NCBI RefSeq assembly: GCF_002102395.1
Contig: NZ_LQPZ01000006.1
Location: forward strand, 1 to 64,000
Length of the DNA: 64,000 nucleotides
Direction: 5' to 3'
From: Mycolicibacillus trivialis
GTDB lineage: Bacteria; Actinomycetota; Actinomycetes; Mycobacteriales; Mycobacteriaceae
Each line of letters begins with the position of its first letter. Positions within the stretch are counted from its first letter, which is position 1. The notes beneath the pieces were generated by a model that was given only the letters and a program-made list of their open reading frames with translations, was not told the origin of the DNA and did no database searches. The position numbers and the translations under genes are program-made. Shown here one piece after another: positions 39,542 to 51,500 of this stretch.

Positions 39542-39550
39542 CCCCGACGG

Positions 39551-40237
39551 TCAGTCCAGCAGGTCGGGGCGGCGCTCCCGGGTGCGCCGCAGGGAGGCCT
39601 CCCGTCGCCAGGCCTCGATCCGCCCGTGGTCACCGGAGAGCAGCACCGGCGGCACCTCCAGACCCCGCCAGCTGGCCGGCCGGGTGTAGCTGGGTCCCTC
39701 GAGCAGCCCGTCGCGCCCCGGAGAGTGCGAATCGTCGTGGTGGGAGGCGGGATTGCCCAGGACGTCGGGCAGCAGCCGCAGCACGGCCTCGACCATGACC
39801 AGGGCGGCCGCCTCGCCGCCGGCCAGCACGTAGTCGCCGATCGAGACCTCCTCGACCCGCATCCGCCGGGCGGCGTCCTCGGCCACCCGCTGGTCGATGC
39901 CCTCGTAGCGGCCGCAGGCGAACACCAGATGCGATTCGGTGGCCCAGCGCTGCGCGGTGTCCTGGGTGAACAGGGCGCCCGCCGGGCTGGGGATCACCAA
40001 AACCGTGTCGGGGCCGCAGATCTCGTCCAGCGCGGCACCCCACACCGGGGCCTTCATCACCATGCCCGGCCCGCCACCGTAGGGGGTGTCGTCCACCGAG
40101 CGGTGCACGTCGTGGGTCCAGTTCCGCAGGTCGTGCAAGCGCAGGCCGACCCGGCCGGATTCGATCGCCTTGCCGGGCAGGGACTGCCGCAGCGGCGCGA
40201 GGTACTCCGGGAAGATCGTGACGATGTCGATGTTCAC
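39551..40237 (-). CDS. trmD: tRNA (guanine37-N1) methyltransferase
   Basis: Methylates G37 of tRNAs to hold the reading frame. The 228-residue SPOUT protein has the SAM-binding knot [16 protein letters not shown] and the LLPDVLGN segment. It starts at a GTG that overlaps the rimM stop (GTGA) within the rpsP-KH-rimM-trmD operon. Confidence 0.96.
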   Translation of the reverse strand: MNIDIVTIFPEYLAPLRQSLPGKAIESGRVGLRLHDLRNWTHDVHRSVDDTPYGGGPGMVMKAPVWGAALDEICGPDTVLVIPSPAGALFTQDTAQRWATESHLVFACGRYEGIDQRVAEDAARRMRVEEVSIGDYVLAGGEAAALVMVEAVLRLLPDVLGNPASHHDDSHSPGRDGLLEGPSYTRPASWRGLEVPPVLLSGDHGRIEAWRREASLRRTRERRPDLLD

Positions 40238-40776
40238 GTCGACGGTTTCGGCTGGTTGACCTCGAGCAGCCCGTCCGGCGGGTCGATTTCGATGAGCTCG
40301 TCGCGCAGCGACACCGAGGTCACGATCGCGCTGACGAACGGCACCAGCAGCTCATCGCCGTGCGGCCGGCGCACCGACAGCAGTTCGCCTGCGCCGGTGT
40401 GCAGCACCTCGCCGACCTCCCCGAGCACCGTGCCGTCGGGGATGCGCACCTGCAGGCCGACCAGCTGGTGGTCGTAGAACTCGTCGGGGTCGTCGATGGG
40501 CGGCAGGTCGGCGATGTCGATCAGCAGCAGGTTGCCGCGCAGCGCGTCGGCGCCGTCGCGGTCGCCGACACCGGCCAGCCGCACCAGCAGCCGCGCGCCG
40601 TGCGGGCGCACCGTCTCGATGGTGACGTCGCGGCCCGGGCCGCGGTCGCGGGGGGGGCGCGCGCGCAGCCGCGCACCGGGGGCGAACCGCCGGTCGGGGT
40701 CGTCGGTGCGGACCTCGACGACCAGTTCCCCGGTGATGCCGTGGGCTTTCACCAGCCGGCCGACCACGACCTCCAT
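40234..40776 (-). CDS. rimM: 16S rRNA processing protein RimM
   Basis: Assists maturation of the 30S head and binds S19. The 180-residue protein has the N-terminal beta-barrel ([17 protein letters not shown]) and the PRC-barrel domain ([12 protein letters not shown]). A run of eight G bases at 40650-40657 codes part of RARPPRDRG; the frame stays open, so it is read normally here. Confidence 0.95.
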   Translation of the reverse strand: MEVVVGRLVKAHGITGELVVEVRTDDPDRRFAPGARLRARPPRDRGPGRDVTIETVRPHGARLLVRLAGVGDRDGADALRGNLLLIDIADLPPIDDPDEFYDHQLVGLQVRIPDGTVLGEVGEVLHTGAGELLSVRRPHGDELLVPFVSAIVTSVSLRDELIEIDPPDGLLEVNQPKPST

Positions 40777-40785
40777 GGGTGCCTG

Positions 40786-41028
40786 CTAGCGGTCGGTGTC
40801 CACCACGTCGACGCGGATACCGCGGCCGCCGATGCCGGCCACCAGGGTGCGCAACGCGGTGGCGGTGCGTCCGCCCCGGCCGATGACCTTGCCCAGGTCG
40901 TCGGGGTGCACGTGCACCTCGACGGTGCGGCCCCGCCGGTTGGTCAGCAGGTCGACGTGGACGTCGTCGGGGTTGTCGACGATGCCACGGACCAGGTGCT
41001 CGACAGCGTCGACGACGACAGCGCTCAT
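40786..41028 (-). CDS. KH-domain RNA-binding protein (KhpA-like)
   Basis: An 80-residue type II KH domain, the same length as Rv2908c, with the GxxG loop in IGRGGRTA. In other Gram-positives KhpA pairs with KhpB and influences cell length and sRNA use. It lies between rpsP and rimM with gaps of about 9 bases. Confidence 0.95.
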   Translation of the reverse strand: MSAVVVDAVEHLVRGIVDNPDDVHVDLLTNRRGRTVEVHVHPDDLGKVIGRGGRTATALRTLVAGIGGRGIRVDVVDTDR

Positions 41029-41036
41029 CGTCCCGC

Positions 41037-41603
41037 TCAGCTCTCGGTCTTCGGCTCGGCCGCGTCGCCTGCGTCGGCGGCCGGCTCGGCCGGCGCGTCC
41101 GCCTTCTCGTCGGCCTTTTCGTCGACCTTTTCGTCGGCCTTCTTTTCGGCCTTCTTCTCGGCCTTCTTGGCGTCAGCCTTGCCGTCGGCCTTCTCGTCAG
41201 CCTTGTCGTCGGCCTTCTTGGCCTTCTTCTTCGGCGTCGTCGCCTCGGTGCTCGGGGCGCCGTCGGCCTCGGCCAACGCGGCGTTGAACAGGTCCAGCTT
41301 GCTGGGCTTGGGCTCGGCGACCTTCAGGGTGCCCTCCGCGCCGGGCAGGCCCTTGTGCTTCTGCCAGTCACCGGTGATCTTCAGCAGCTTGAGCACCGGC
41401 TCGGTGGGCTGAGCCCCCACCGACAGCCAGTACTGGGCCCGCTCGGAGTCGATCTCGATGAGGCTGGGCTCTTCCTTGGGGTGGTAGCGCCCGATGATCT
41501 CGATCGCGCGCCCGTCGCGGCGGGTCCGCGCGTCGGCCACCGCGATGCGGTACTGGGGGTTACGAATCTTGCCAAGCCGGGTCAGCTTGATTTTCACGGC
41601 CAT
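41037..41603 (-). CDS. rpsP: 30S ribosomal protein S16 with long acidic/basic tail
   Basis: Residues 1 to about 110 are S16 ([20 protein letters not shown]). They are followed by a tail of about 70 residues built of Lys-Ala-Asp/Glu repeats ([17 protein letters not shown]). The whole is 188 residues against 162 in M. tuberculosis, the difference lying in the repeat tail. It heads the rpsP operon; a CAGAAT -10 is placed about 135 bases upstream. Confidence 0.95.
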   Translation of the reverse strand: MAVKIKLTRLGKIRNPQYRIAVADARTRRDGRAIEIIGRYHPKEEPSLIEIDSERAQYWLSVGAQPTEPVLKLLKITGDWQKHKGLPGAEGTLKVAEPKPSKLDLFNAALAEADGAPSTEATTPKKKAKKADDKADEKADGKADAKKAEKKAEKKADEKVDEKADEKADAPAEPAADAGDAAEPKTES

Positions 41604-41739
41604 GGTTCGGCGACACTCCTGTGGTTGTCACGCTGCAATTCAGCGACGCGGGCGGGATGCCCGGGCCCGGTTTTGCCTCGCGTGTGTGACCGCCGGGCAA
41701 GCGCCCTCACCGGGCGGGTCGCGCGGCGGACAGCGGGAA

Positions 41740-41745
41740 ATTCTG
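41740..41745 (-). promoter_or_regulatory. candidate rpsP promoter -10
   Basis: Minus-strand TGGCAGAAT, with CAGAAT as -10, located right after the mgtE terminator hairpin. It resembles the TGGCACAAT element before rplS. Confidence 0.35.
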
Positions 41746-41749
41746 CCAC

Positions 41750-41768
41750 ACCGGGGCACCGCCCCGGT
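41750..41768 (-). terminator. hairpin after mgtE
   Basis: Perfect stem ACCGGGGC (41750-41757), loop ACC, GCCCCGGT (41761-41768), 10 bases after the mgtE stop codon. No T-run follows, as is usual for mycobacterial intrinsic terminators. Confidence 0.55.
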
Positions 41769-41778
41769 AATCCGCCGC

Positions 41779-43128
41779 TCAGATGCCCAGCACCACCTTG
41801 GCGATCAGGAAGTACAGCAGCAGCCCGGTGGCGTCGACGAAGGTGGAGATGAACGGGTTGGAGAACACCGCCGGGTCGGCGCGGATCGCCCGGGCGATCA
41901 GCGGCATGGTGCCGCCGACGGTGGCGGCCATGGTGCACACGCTCAGCAGCGACAAGCCGATCACCGTACCCAGTGCCGTGTCGTAGACGATGCTGGCCAG
42001 CACGAACGCCAGCGACCCCAGCAGCAGCCCCAGCGACAGCCCGACCCGGAACTCCCGGGCCACCACCTTGGTGATGTCACGCGAACCGATGTCGCCGAGC
42101 GCCAGCGCACGGGTGACCGTGGTCGCCGCCTGGTTGCCGGTGTTGCCGCCGGTTCCGATCAGCAGCGGCACGAACAGCGCCAACGCGACCACCTGGCTCA
42201 GGGTCGCCTCGAACACCGACAGCACCTGCACGGTCAAGGTGGCGCCGACGGCCAGCACCAGCAGCCACACCACCCGGCCGCGCACCAGGTTGCGCACCGG
42301 GTTGGTCAGGTACGGCCGGCGCAGCGGTTCGGTACCACCGGCGCGGGCCTGGTCCTCGGTCTCGGCGGTCTCGAGGATGCGCAGCGCGTCGTCGACGGTG
42401 AGGATGCCCACCAGCCGCGACTCGTTGTCGACCACCGGCAGCACCAGCGCCTTGAGGTCCGCGCAGCGCCGTGCCGCCTCCTCGGCGTCGTCGCTGGCGC
42501 GCACCGGGTAGGCCCGCTCCATCAGGTCGGCGATCCGGGTCTCCGGCGCCGCGCCCATCAGGTCGCGCAGGTTGACCACCCCGACCAGGGTGCGGTGGTT
42601 GTCGGTGACCGGCAGCACGTAGACCGTCTCGGCGTCGACCAGGTGCGCCGCCACCCGCTCCAGCGCCGCCGCCGCGGTCGAATCGGTGCGCACCGCAACG
42701 AATTCCGGGCTCATGCGCCGGCCGATCGAGCCCTGCGGGTAGCCCAGGATGCTGGCGGTCATCGCCCGCTCGCGCAGCGGCAGACCCTGCAGCAGGCGCC
42801 GCGCCACCGAGGCGGGCAGTTCGTCGAGCAGTTCCACACGGTCGTCGGGATCCAGTTCGGCGAACAGCGCGGCGACGTCGTCCTTCTGCAGCCCGCCGAC
42901 GAGGTCGCTTTGCAGGCTGGGATCGAGGTCCTCGAAGACCTCCAGCGCCTGCTCCTTGGAGAGCAGCCGGTAGATCACCGCCCGCTCGGTGTTGTCGAGG
43001 CGCTCCAGCACCTCGACGATCTCGGCCGAGCCGAGCGGGCGGACCGCGGTGGTCACCGCGGCGAGGTCACGATCGTCGAGGGCGCGTTCGACGGTCTTCG
43101 TCACCGCCTCGCGGTTCCACTGCTCCAT
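41779..43128 (-). CDS. mgtE: magnesium transporter MgtE
   Basis: A 449-residue Mg2+ channel/transporter. It has the N-terminal superhelical MgtE_N domain (LDPDDRVELLDELPASVARRL), two CBS domains that sense Mg2+ (DNHRTLVGVVNLRDLMG; DNESRLVGILTVDDAL) and five membrane helices with the pore motif GTGGNTGNQAATTVTRALAL (20 residues). In M. tuberculosis the relative is Rv0362, not at this locus. It stands alone between rpsP and dacB2. Confidence 0.95.
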   Translation of the reverse strand: MEQWNREAVTKTVERALDDRDLAAVTTAVRPLGSAEIVEVLERLDNTERAVIYRLLSKEQALEVFEDLDPSLQSDLVGGLQKDDVAALFAELDPDDRVELLDELPASVARRLLQGLPLRERAMTASILGYPQGSIGRRMSPEFVAVRTDSTAAAALERVAAHLVDAETVYVLPVTDNHRTLVGVVNLRDLMGAAPETRIADLMERAYPVRASDDAEEAARRCADLKALVLPVVDNESRLVGILTVDDALRILETAETEDQARAGGTEPLRRPYLTNPVRNLVRGRVVWLLVLAVGATLTVQVLSVFEATLSQVVALALFVPLLIGTGGNTGNQAATTVTRALALGDIGSRDITKVVAREFRVGLSLGLLLGSLAFVLASIVYDTALGTVIGLSLLSVCTMAATVGGTMPLIARAIRADPAVFSNPFISTFVDATGLLLYFLIAKVVLGI

Positions 43129-43167
43129 CCGTCCGGTCCCCTGCCTGTCGTCCGCACCCGTCGCCGA

Positions 43168-43197
43168 TTGAACACGATCGCGCCGCCACGTTAGGCT
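43168..43197 (+). promoter_or_regulatory. dacB2 promoter, leaderless layout
   Basis: TTGAAC (43168-43173) and TAGGCT (43192-43197) are spaced by 18 bases. The GTG start at 43206 is 8 bases after the -10 element, where transcription should begin, and no ribosome site is visible. The mRNA is therefore probably leaderless. Confidence 0.55.
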
Positions 43198-43205
43198 CGG
43201 CAGCC

Positions 43206-44087
43206 GTGCGAAACCTTGCGGTCCTGCTGGCCTGTCTCACCGTCGCGCTGGCCGGTCTGTGCACTGCACCGCCGGCCCGGTCGGATACTGCGATCCAGCC
43301 GCCGGGAACCGCCGCGATCCCGGATGGACCGGCGCCGAACTGGATCATCGCCGACCTGGACAGCGGGGCGATCCTGGCTGAGCGTAACGGCTCGGCGGTG
43401 ACTCCGCCCGCCAGCACCATCAAAGTGCTGTTGGCGCTGGCGGTTCTCGACGAGGTCGACCTGTCGGCGACGGCGGTGGCCACCGACGCCGACGTCGACG
43501 TGGAATGCAACTGCGTCGGGGTGCGGCCGGGCCGCAGCTACACCGCCCGCCAGCTACTCGACGGCGCGCTGCTGGCCTCCGGCAACGACGCGGCCAACAC
43601 GCTCGCCGAGTTGCTGGGCGGCCCGGCGGCCGCGGTGGCCAAGATGAACGCCAAGGCCGCCGCGCTCGGCGCGACCGCCACCCACGCGGCCACTCCGTCC
43701 GGGCTCGACGGCGCGGGCGGGTCGGGCTCGACCAGCCCGCACGACCTGGCGGTGATCTTCCGGGCCGCGCTGGGCAACCCGGTGTTCGCCCAGATCGTCG
43801 CGCAGCCCTCGGCCACGTTCCCCGCCGCCGACGGCGGCCAGACGGTGCTGACCAACACCAACGAGCTGCTGACCCGCTACCCCGGCGCGCTGGGCGGCAA
43901 GACCGGGTTCACCAACGCCGCCCGCAAGACCTACGTCGGCGCCGCGGCCCGCGACCGCCGCCGGCTGGTGGTGGCGATGACCTACGGGCTCATCCACGAG
44001 GGCGGCCCCACCTACTGGGATCAGGCGGCGAGCCTGCTGGACTGGGGATTCGCCCAGGGACCGCAGGCGTCGGTCGGATCGCTCTGA
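43206..44087 (+). CDS. dacB2: D-alanyl-D-alanine carboxypeptidase
   Basis: Trims peptidoglycan stem peptides outside the membrane. The 293-residue protein has a signal peptide (residues 1-27, ending APPARS) and the three active-site motifs STIK (ASTIKVLL), SGN (LASGNDAAN) and KTG (GGKTGFTNAARK). Length matches Rv2911 (291). It is the sole plus-strand gene in this part and stands divergent from mgtE. Confidence 0.95.
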   Translation: MRNLAVLLACLTVALAGLCTAPPARSDTAIQPPGTAAIPDGPAPNWIIADLDSGAILAERNGSAVTPPASTIKVLLALAVLDEVDLSATAVATDADVDVECNCVGVRPGRSYTARQLLDGALLASGNDAANTLAELLGGPAAAVAKMNAKAAALGATATHAATPSGLDGAGGSGSTSPHDLAVIFRAALGNPVFAQIVAQPSATFPAADGGQTVLTNTNELLTRYPGALGGKTGFTNAARKTYVGAAARDRRRLVVAMTYGLIHEGGPTYWDQAASLLDWGFAQGPQASVGSL

Positions 44088-44100
44088 GCCGCCGGGCCGG

Positions 44101-45171
44101 TCAGTACACCCGCCCGCCGAGCATCACCACGTCGGGGCGGCTGAGCACCTCCGGGCCACCGCGCGGATCCGCGGCGTAACACAGCAGGTCGGCCGGGGCG
44201 CCGTCGGCCAGACCGGGCGCGCCCAGCCAGTCCCGGGCCGCCCAGCTGGCCGCGCCCAGCGCCTCGGTGGCGTCCATGCCGATCCCGGCCAGCGCCGCCA
44301 CCTCATCGGCGACCCGGCCGTGGACGATCATGCCGCCGGCGTCGGTGCCGGCGTAGATCGGGATCCCGGCCTCGCGGGCCGCGGCGATGCGCGGGCGGCA
44401 CCGGTCGAACAGGGCGCGCATGTGCGCGGCGTAGGTCGGGTACCGGGTGGCCGAGTCGGCGATCTCGGGGAAGTTGTCGATGTTGATCAGGGTGGGCACC
44501 AGCGCGGTGCCGCGCTCGGCCATCAGGTCGATGACGTCGTCGGTGATGCCGGTGCCGTGCTCGATGCAGTCGATGCCCGCGGTGATCAGGCCGGGCAGCG
44601 CATCCTCGCCGAAGACGTGCGCGGTGACCCGGGCACCCTCGGCGTGGGCGGCGGCGATCGCGGTCTCCAGCGCCGCGTCGGACCACAGCGGGGCCAGATC
44701 GCCGAGGGACCGGTCGATCCAGTCACCGACCAGTTTCACCCAGCCGTCGCCGCGGCGGGCCTGCTCGGCGACCGCGGCGGGCAGGTCGGCCTCGTCGTCG
44801 ATGTCGAGGCCCAGGCCCGGGATGTAGCGCTTGGTCTTCGCCAGGTGCCTGCCGGCCCGGATGATCCGCGGCAGGTCGGTGCGCTCGTCGAGGTGGCGGG
44901 TGTCCACCGGCACCCCGGCGTCGCGCAGCAGCAGCACCCCGGTGGCGCGTTCGGTCTCGGCCTGACGGATCAGTTCCTCGCCGTCGGCGGGCCCGCCGCC
45001 GTAGGCGATGCCGACGTGGCAGTGCGCATCCACCAGGCCCGGGATGATCCAGCCGGCCGTAAAGACCGTCTGCGCGCCGGGCACCTCCTCGGTGCGCAGT
45101 ACGCCGTCGACCACCCAGTACTCGACCGGCTCCCCGTCGGGCAGGCCGCGGCCCCGGACATGCAATACCAC
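44101..45171 (-). CDS. amidohydrolase family metal enzyme (Rv2915c-like)
   Basis: A 356-residue TIM-barrel amidohydrolase of the prolidase/imidazolonepropionase group. Metal-binding elements are DAHCHVG (HxH), a Lys in GWVKLVGDW, His in TAHVFGED and CIEHGTG, and Asp in AGTDAGG. It probably hydrolyses a cyclic amide or a dipeptide; substrate unknown. It ends close to dacB2 (13 bases, converging) and follows ffh by 7 bases. Confidence 0.88.
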   Translation of the reverse strand: MVLHVRGRGLPDGEPVEYWVVDGVLRTEEVPGAQTVFTAGWIIPGLVDAHCHVGIAYGGGPADGEELIRQAETERATGVLLLRDAGVPVDTRHLDERTDLPRIIRAGRHLAKTKRYIPGLGLDIDDEADLPAAVAEQARRGDGWVKLVGDWIDRSLGDLAPLWSDAALETAIAAAHAEGARVTAHVFGEDALPGLITAGIDCIEHGTGITDDVIDLMAERGTALVPTLINIDNFPEIADSATRYPTYAAHMRALFDRCRPRIAAAREAGIPIYAGTDAGGMIVHGRVADEVAALAGIGMDATEALGAASWAARDWLGAPGLADGAPADLLCYAADPRGGPEVLSRPDVVMLGGRVY

Positions 45172-45178
45172 TGCGGGC

Positions 45179-46738
45179 CTACTTCTTGCCCGGGAACTTC
45201 AGCTGGGACAGGTCGAAGTCGGCCAGCCCGGGCGGCAGCTCGTCGAGCCCGGCCGGCATCGCCGACAGGTCGGGGAACCCGGCGGGCATGCCGCCGAGCG
45301 GGCCGCGCACCTTCGGCGGGGTGGGCCCGCGCCGCTTGCCCTTCTTGTTTTTGCCGCCCTTGCCCTTGGTCTTGCGGGTGGCCGATTTGCGGCCGCCGAC
45401 GCCGGGGATGCCCATGCCGCCCATCATCGACGACATCATCTTGCGGGCCTCGAAGAACCGGTCCACCAGCTGGTTGACCTCGCTGACCGCCACCCCGGAG
45501 CCGTTGGCGATGCGCAGCCGGCGGGAGGCGTTGATGATCTTGGGGTCGGCCCGTTCGGCCGGGGTCATGCCGCGGATGATGGCCTGCAGCCGGTCGAGCT
45601 GCTTGTCGTCGACGGCCGCCAGCGCCTCCTTCATCTGACCCGCGCCGGGCAGCATGCCCAGCAGGTTGCCGATCGGGCCCATCTTGCGCACCGCGAGCAT
45701 CTGCTCGAGGAAGTCCTCCAGGGTCAGCTCGCCGGTGCCGATCTTGGCGGCGGCGGCCTCGGCCTGCTCGGCGTCGAAGACCTGCTCGGCCTGCTCGATG
45801 AGGCTGAGCACGTCGCCCATGCCCAGGATGCGGCTGGCCATCCGGTCGGGGTGGAAGACGTCGAAGTCCTCCAGCTTCTCCCCGGTGGAGGCGAACAGGA
45901 TGGGCTCGCCGGTGACCTCCCGCACCGACAGTGCAGCGCCGCCGCGGGCGTCGCCGTCGAGCTTGGTCAGCACCACCCCGGTGAAGCCGACGCCCTCCCG
46001 GAACGCGTCGGCGGTGGCCACCGCGTCCTGACCGACCATCGCGTCGAGGACGAACAGCACCTCGTCGGGGTCGACGGCGCCGCGGATGGCGGCGGCCTGG
46101 GCCATCATCTCCTCGTCGATGCCCAGCCGGCCGGCGGTGTCGACGACGACGACGTCGAAGTGCTTGGCCTTGGCCTCGGCCAGCCCGTCCGCGGCGACCT
46201 GCACCGGGTCGCCGGGCCCGGCCGCGTGGTCGCCGTCGGCGGTGGTGCCCGGGTGCGGCGCGAACACGCTCACCCCGGCGCGTTCCCCGACGATCTGCAG
46301 CTGGTTGACCGCGCCGGGGCGCTGCAGGTCGCAGGCCACCAGCAGCGGGGTGTGGCCCTGGCCGCGCAGCCAGCGGGCGAGTTTGCCTGCCAGGGTGGTC
46401 TTACCCGCGCCCTGCAGGCCGGCGAGCATGATCACCGTCGGCGGGGTCTTGGCGAACGCCAACTGGCGGGTCTGGCCGCCGAGGATGCCGATGAGCTCCT
46501 CGTTGACGATCTTGACGACCTGCTGGGCGGGGTTGAGCGCGCCGGAGACCTCCGCGCCCTTGGCGCGCTCCTTGATCCGGGTGATGAAGGCCCGCACCAC
46601 CGGCAGCGACACGTCGGCTTCCAGCAGCGCCAGCCGGATCTCGCGGGTGGTGGCGTCGATGTCGGCGTCGGTCAGCCGGCCCTTGCCGCGCAGCCCGGTG
46701 AGGGCACTGGTCAACCGGTCGGAGAGCGATTCAAACAC
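45179..46738 (-). CDS. ffh: signal recognition particle protein Ffh
   Basis: SRP54 GTPase that delivers membrane proteins with FtsY. The 519-residue protein has the N domain, the G domain (GLQGAGKTTLAGKLA, DTAGRLGID, TKLDGDARGG) and a methionine-rich M domain, then a long Lys/Gly/Pro tail (KTKGKGGKNKKGKRRG). In M. tuberculosis glnD lies between glnB and ffh; here only 55 bases separate ffh from glnB. Confidence 0.96.
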   Translation of the reverse strand: MFESLSDRLTSALTGLRGKGRLTDADIDATTREIRLALLEADVSLPVVRAFITRIKERAKGAEVSGALNPAQQVVKIVNEELIGILGGQTRQLAFAKTPPTVIMLAGLQGAGKTTLAGKLARWLRGQGHTPLLVACDLQRPGAVNQLQIVGERAGVSVFAPHPGTTADGDHAAGPGDPVQVAADGLAEAKAKHFDVVVVDTAGRLGIDEEMMAQAAAIRGAVDPDEVLFVLDAMVGQDAVATADAFREGVGFTGVVLTKLDGDARGGAALSVREVTGEPILFASTGEKLEDFDVFHPDRMASRILGMGDVLSLIEQAEQVFDAEQAEAAAAKIGTGELTLEDFLEQMLAVRKMGPIGNLLGMLPGAGQMKEALAAVDDKQLDRLQAIIRGMTPAERADPKIINASRRLRIANGSGVAVSEVNQLVDRFFEARKMMSSMMGGMGIPGVGGRKSATRKTKGKGGKNKKGKRRGPTPPKVRGPLGGMPAGFPDLSAMPAGLDELPPGLADFDLSQLKFPGKK

Positions 46739-46793
46739 GCCGCCAGCCTAACCGCCGGCGCCGACGGCCCGGGCGGGGTGATCGTCGCGGGGG

Positions 46794-48495
<1,702 letters not shown>

Positions 48496-48552
48496 GCCGC
48501 CATTGTTCCAGGGGTCCGCCGGCGACGGCGAACCCGGGACGAGCCGGGCGGC

Positions 48553-51500
48553 TCAGGACGAGGCGGCGGCCAGCTCCTGACCGCGGATGCGCTGCGAGAT
48601 CACCGCGGTGATGCCGTCGTCGCGCATGGTGACCCCGTACAGCGCGTCGGCGATCTCCATCGTCGGCTTCTGGTGGGTGATCACGATCAGCTGGGAGCGG
48701 GCCCGCAGCATCTCGAACAGGGCCAGCAGCCGCCGCAGGTTGGTGTCGTCGAGCGCGGCCTCGACCTCGTCCATGATGTAGAACGGCGACGGGCGGGCCC
48801 GGAAGATCGCCACCAGCATCGCCACTGCCGTCAGCGACTTCTCCCCGCCGGAGAGCAGCGAGAGCCGCTTGACCTTCTTGCCCGGCGGGCGGGCCTCCAC
48901 CTCCACCCCGGTGGTGAGCATGTCGTGCGGATCGGTGAGCACCAGCCGGCCCTCCCCGCCGGGGAACAGCGCCGCGAACACCTCCCGGAACTCCCGCTCC
49001 ACGTCGGCGTAGGCGTCGGTGAAGACCTGCAGGATCCGGGCGTCGACGTCGGCGACCACGTCGAGCAGGTCCTTGCGCGCCGCCTTGACGTCCTCGAGCT
49101 GGGTGGACAGGAACGTGTAGCGCTCCTCCAGCGCCGCGTACTCCTCCAGCGCCAGCGGGTTGACCCGGCCGAGCTCGGCGAGTTCACGTTCGGCGCGTTT
49201 GGCGCGGCGGGCCTGGGTGTCCCGGTCGAACGGCATCGGGGCGGGGGCGGTGACCTGCTCGCCGCGCTCGCGGGCCTGCTCGTATTCGGCCATCTCCAGC
49301 TCCGAGGGCGGCAGCGCCACGTCGGGGCCGTACTCGGCGACCAGGTCGTCGGGGGCCAACCCGAACTGGTCGAGCACCATCTCCTCGAGCTGCTGGATGC
49401 GCAGCGCCACCTGGGCGCGGGCCACCTCGTCGCGGTGCAGCGACTCGGTCAGCGCGGTGATCCGCGCGCCGAGGGTGTTGACCTCCTCACGCAGCTCACC
49501 CAGCGCCGCCGACCGCTGCTGACGCTCGGCGGCCAGCGCGTCGCGGCGCTGCGAGGCGGCGGCGACCACGGTGCGCAGCCGTTCGGCGAGCCGGCGCCCG
49601 GAGTCGGCGACCGCGGCGGCCACCGCCGCGGCGTGCTCGCGGGCGGCGCGGGCCTGCTGGGCGCGGATGCGGGCCTGCCGCTCGGCGGCCGCGGCCCGGC
49701 GCAGCGAGTCGGCGCGGCCGCGCACCGCGTTGGCGCGTTCCTCGGCGGTGCGCACCGCGAGGCGGGCCTCGACCTCGACGCCGCGGGCGGCCTCGGTGGC
49801 GGCGGCGACCGCCGACCGGTCCACCGGCTCCTCGGTGGCGACCGGCTCGTCGGCCTCGGCGTTGCGCAGCCGGGTCTCCAGCGCGCCGAGCTCCTCGACG
49901 GTGGCGGCGCGGCCGGTCTCCAACTCCTCGCGGTGCTGCAGCTGCCGCTGCCAGTCCTCCTCGGCGGTGCGGGCCTCCTGCCCGAGCCGGCCCAGCCGGT
50001 CGTAGATGGCCGCGATCGCGGCGTCGGACTCGTTCAGCGCGGCCAGCGCCTGCTCGGCGGCGTCGCGGCGGGCGGTCTGCTCGCTGAGTGCCCCGGCCAG
50101 CGCGGCCCCGAGCTCGGCGACCTGGGTCTCGGCGGCGGCGAGCTGGGCGCGGGCCCGCTCGATCTCCCCGGTGATCTCCAGGGTGGAGGGCTTGCGGTCC
50201 GAGCCGCCGCTGAGCCAGCCGGCCCCCACCACGTCGCCGTCGACGGTGACCGCGGTCAGCTGCGGGTGCCGGCCGACCAGTTGCAGGGCGGCGTCCAGGT
50301 CGTCGACCACCGCGACCGCGCCCAGCATCGCGCTCAGCGCGCCACGCAGCCGGTCGGGTGCGGCGACCAGGTCGGTCGCCCAGCGCGCCGAACCGGGCAG
50401 GGTCTCGGTGCGCGCGGTCGCCGCAGGCCAGCCGCCCAGCACGATCGCGGCCCGGCCGCCGTCGGCCTCCTTGAGCGCGGCCACCGCGGCGCGGGCGGCC
50501 GGGAAGCCCTCGGCGGCCACCGCGTCGGCGGCGGCGCCCAGCACCGCGGCCAGCGCCGCCTCGTAGCCGGATTCGACCCGCACCAGCTCGGCGATCGACC
50601 CGAACAGGCCGTCCACCCCGGTGTTCTTCGCCAGCCAGGCGGCGCCGTCCTTGCGGTCCAGCCCGACGGTCAGGGCGTCGATCCTCGCCTGCAGCGACGC
50701 CACTTCCCGCTCCGCGCCGCGCTCGGCGGCCTGCAGTTCGGCGACCCGCTCGTCGGCCAAGCGCAGCGCGGTGACGCTGCGTTCGTGCTGCTCGTCGAGG
50801 CCCTTCTCGCCGCGGTCGAGTTCGTGGACGCGGCTTTGCACGGTCTCGAACTCGGCGCGCGCCGCCTCGGCACGGGCGGCGGTCTCCTCGATGCGCGGGG
50901 CGATCCGGGTCAGTGAGTCGTCGATCGACTCGACGCGGGCGCGCATCGTCTCCACCTGCCCGGCCAGCCGGGCCAGCCCCTCCCGGCGGTCGGCCTCCGC
51001 GCGCACCGCCGCCAGGTGGGCCTGTTCGGCCTCCGCGGCGACGCGCTCCTGGGCGGCCAACTCGGTGCGGGCCACCTCCAGGCGTTCGCGGGCCTGCTGC
51101 AGGGCGTCGAGCAGTTCCCGCTCGTCGGCGGCGACCCGCTCGGCCTGGGCCTCCAGCTCCTCGGGGTCGGGCCCGCTGTGGCCGGCCGGCTCCTCGTCGA
51201 GGTGCTGGGCGCGTTCGCTGGCGATGCGGACGGTGGCGCTGACCCGCTCGGCCAGCGCCGACAGCGAAAACCAGGTCTGCTGGGCGGCCTCGGCGCGTTC
51301 GGAGAGCCGGGCCAGGGTCGTCTCGTGGCCGGCCAGTTCGGCGGTGGCCGCCTCCAGCCGGGCGGAGGCCGCGTCGTGCTCGCGGCGCACGGTCGCCTCG
51401 GCGTCGGTGTTGCCGGCGAACTCGGCGCGGCGGGCCACCAGGTCGTCGGCGGCCAGCCGCAGCCGGGCGTCACGCAGGTCGGCCTGGATGGTCGCCGCGC

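Noticed and set aside
40650..40657. Eight-G run in rimM as a phase-variation switch or sequencing error
   Set aside because: The frame through the run gives a full-length RimM of normal size, so there is no sign of a shift.
43129..43205. Magnesium (M-box) riboswitch upstream of mgtE
   Set aside because: The divergent gap is 77 bases, too short for an M-box, and is shared with the dacB2 promoter.
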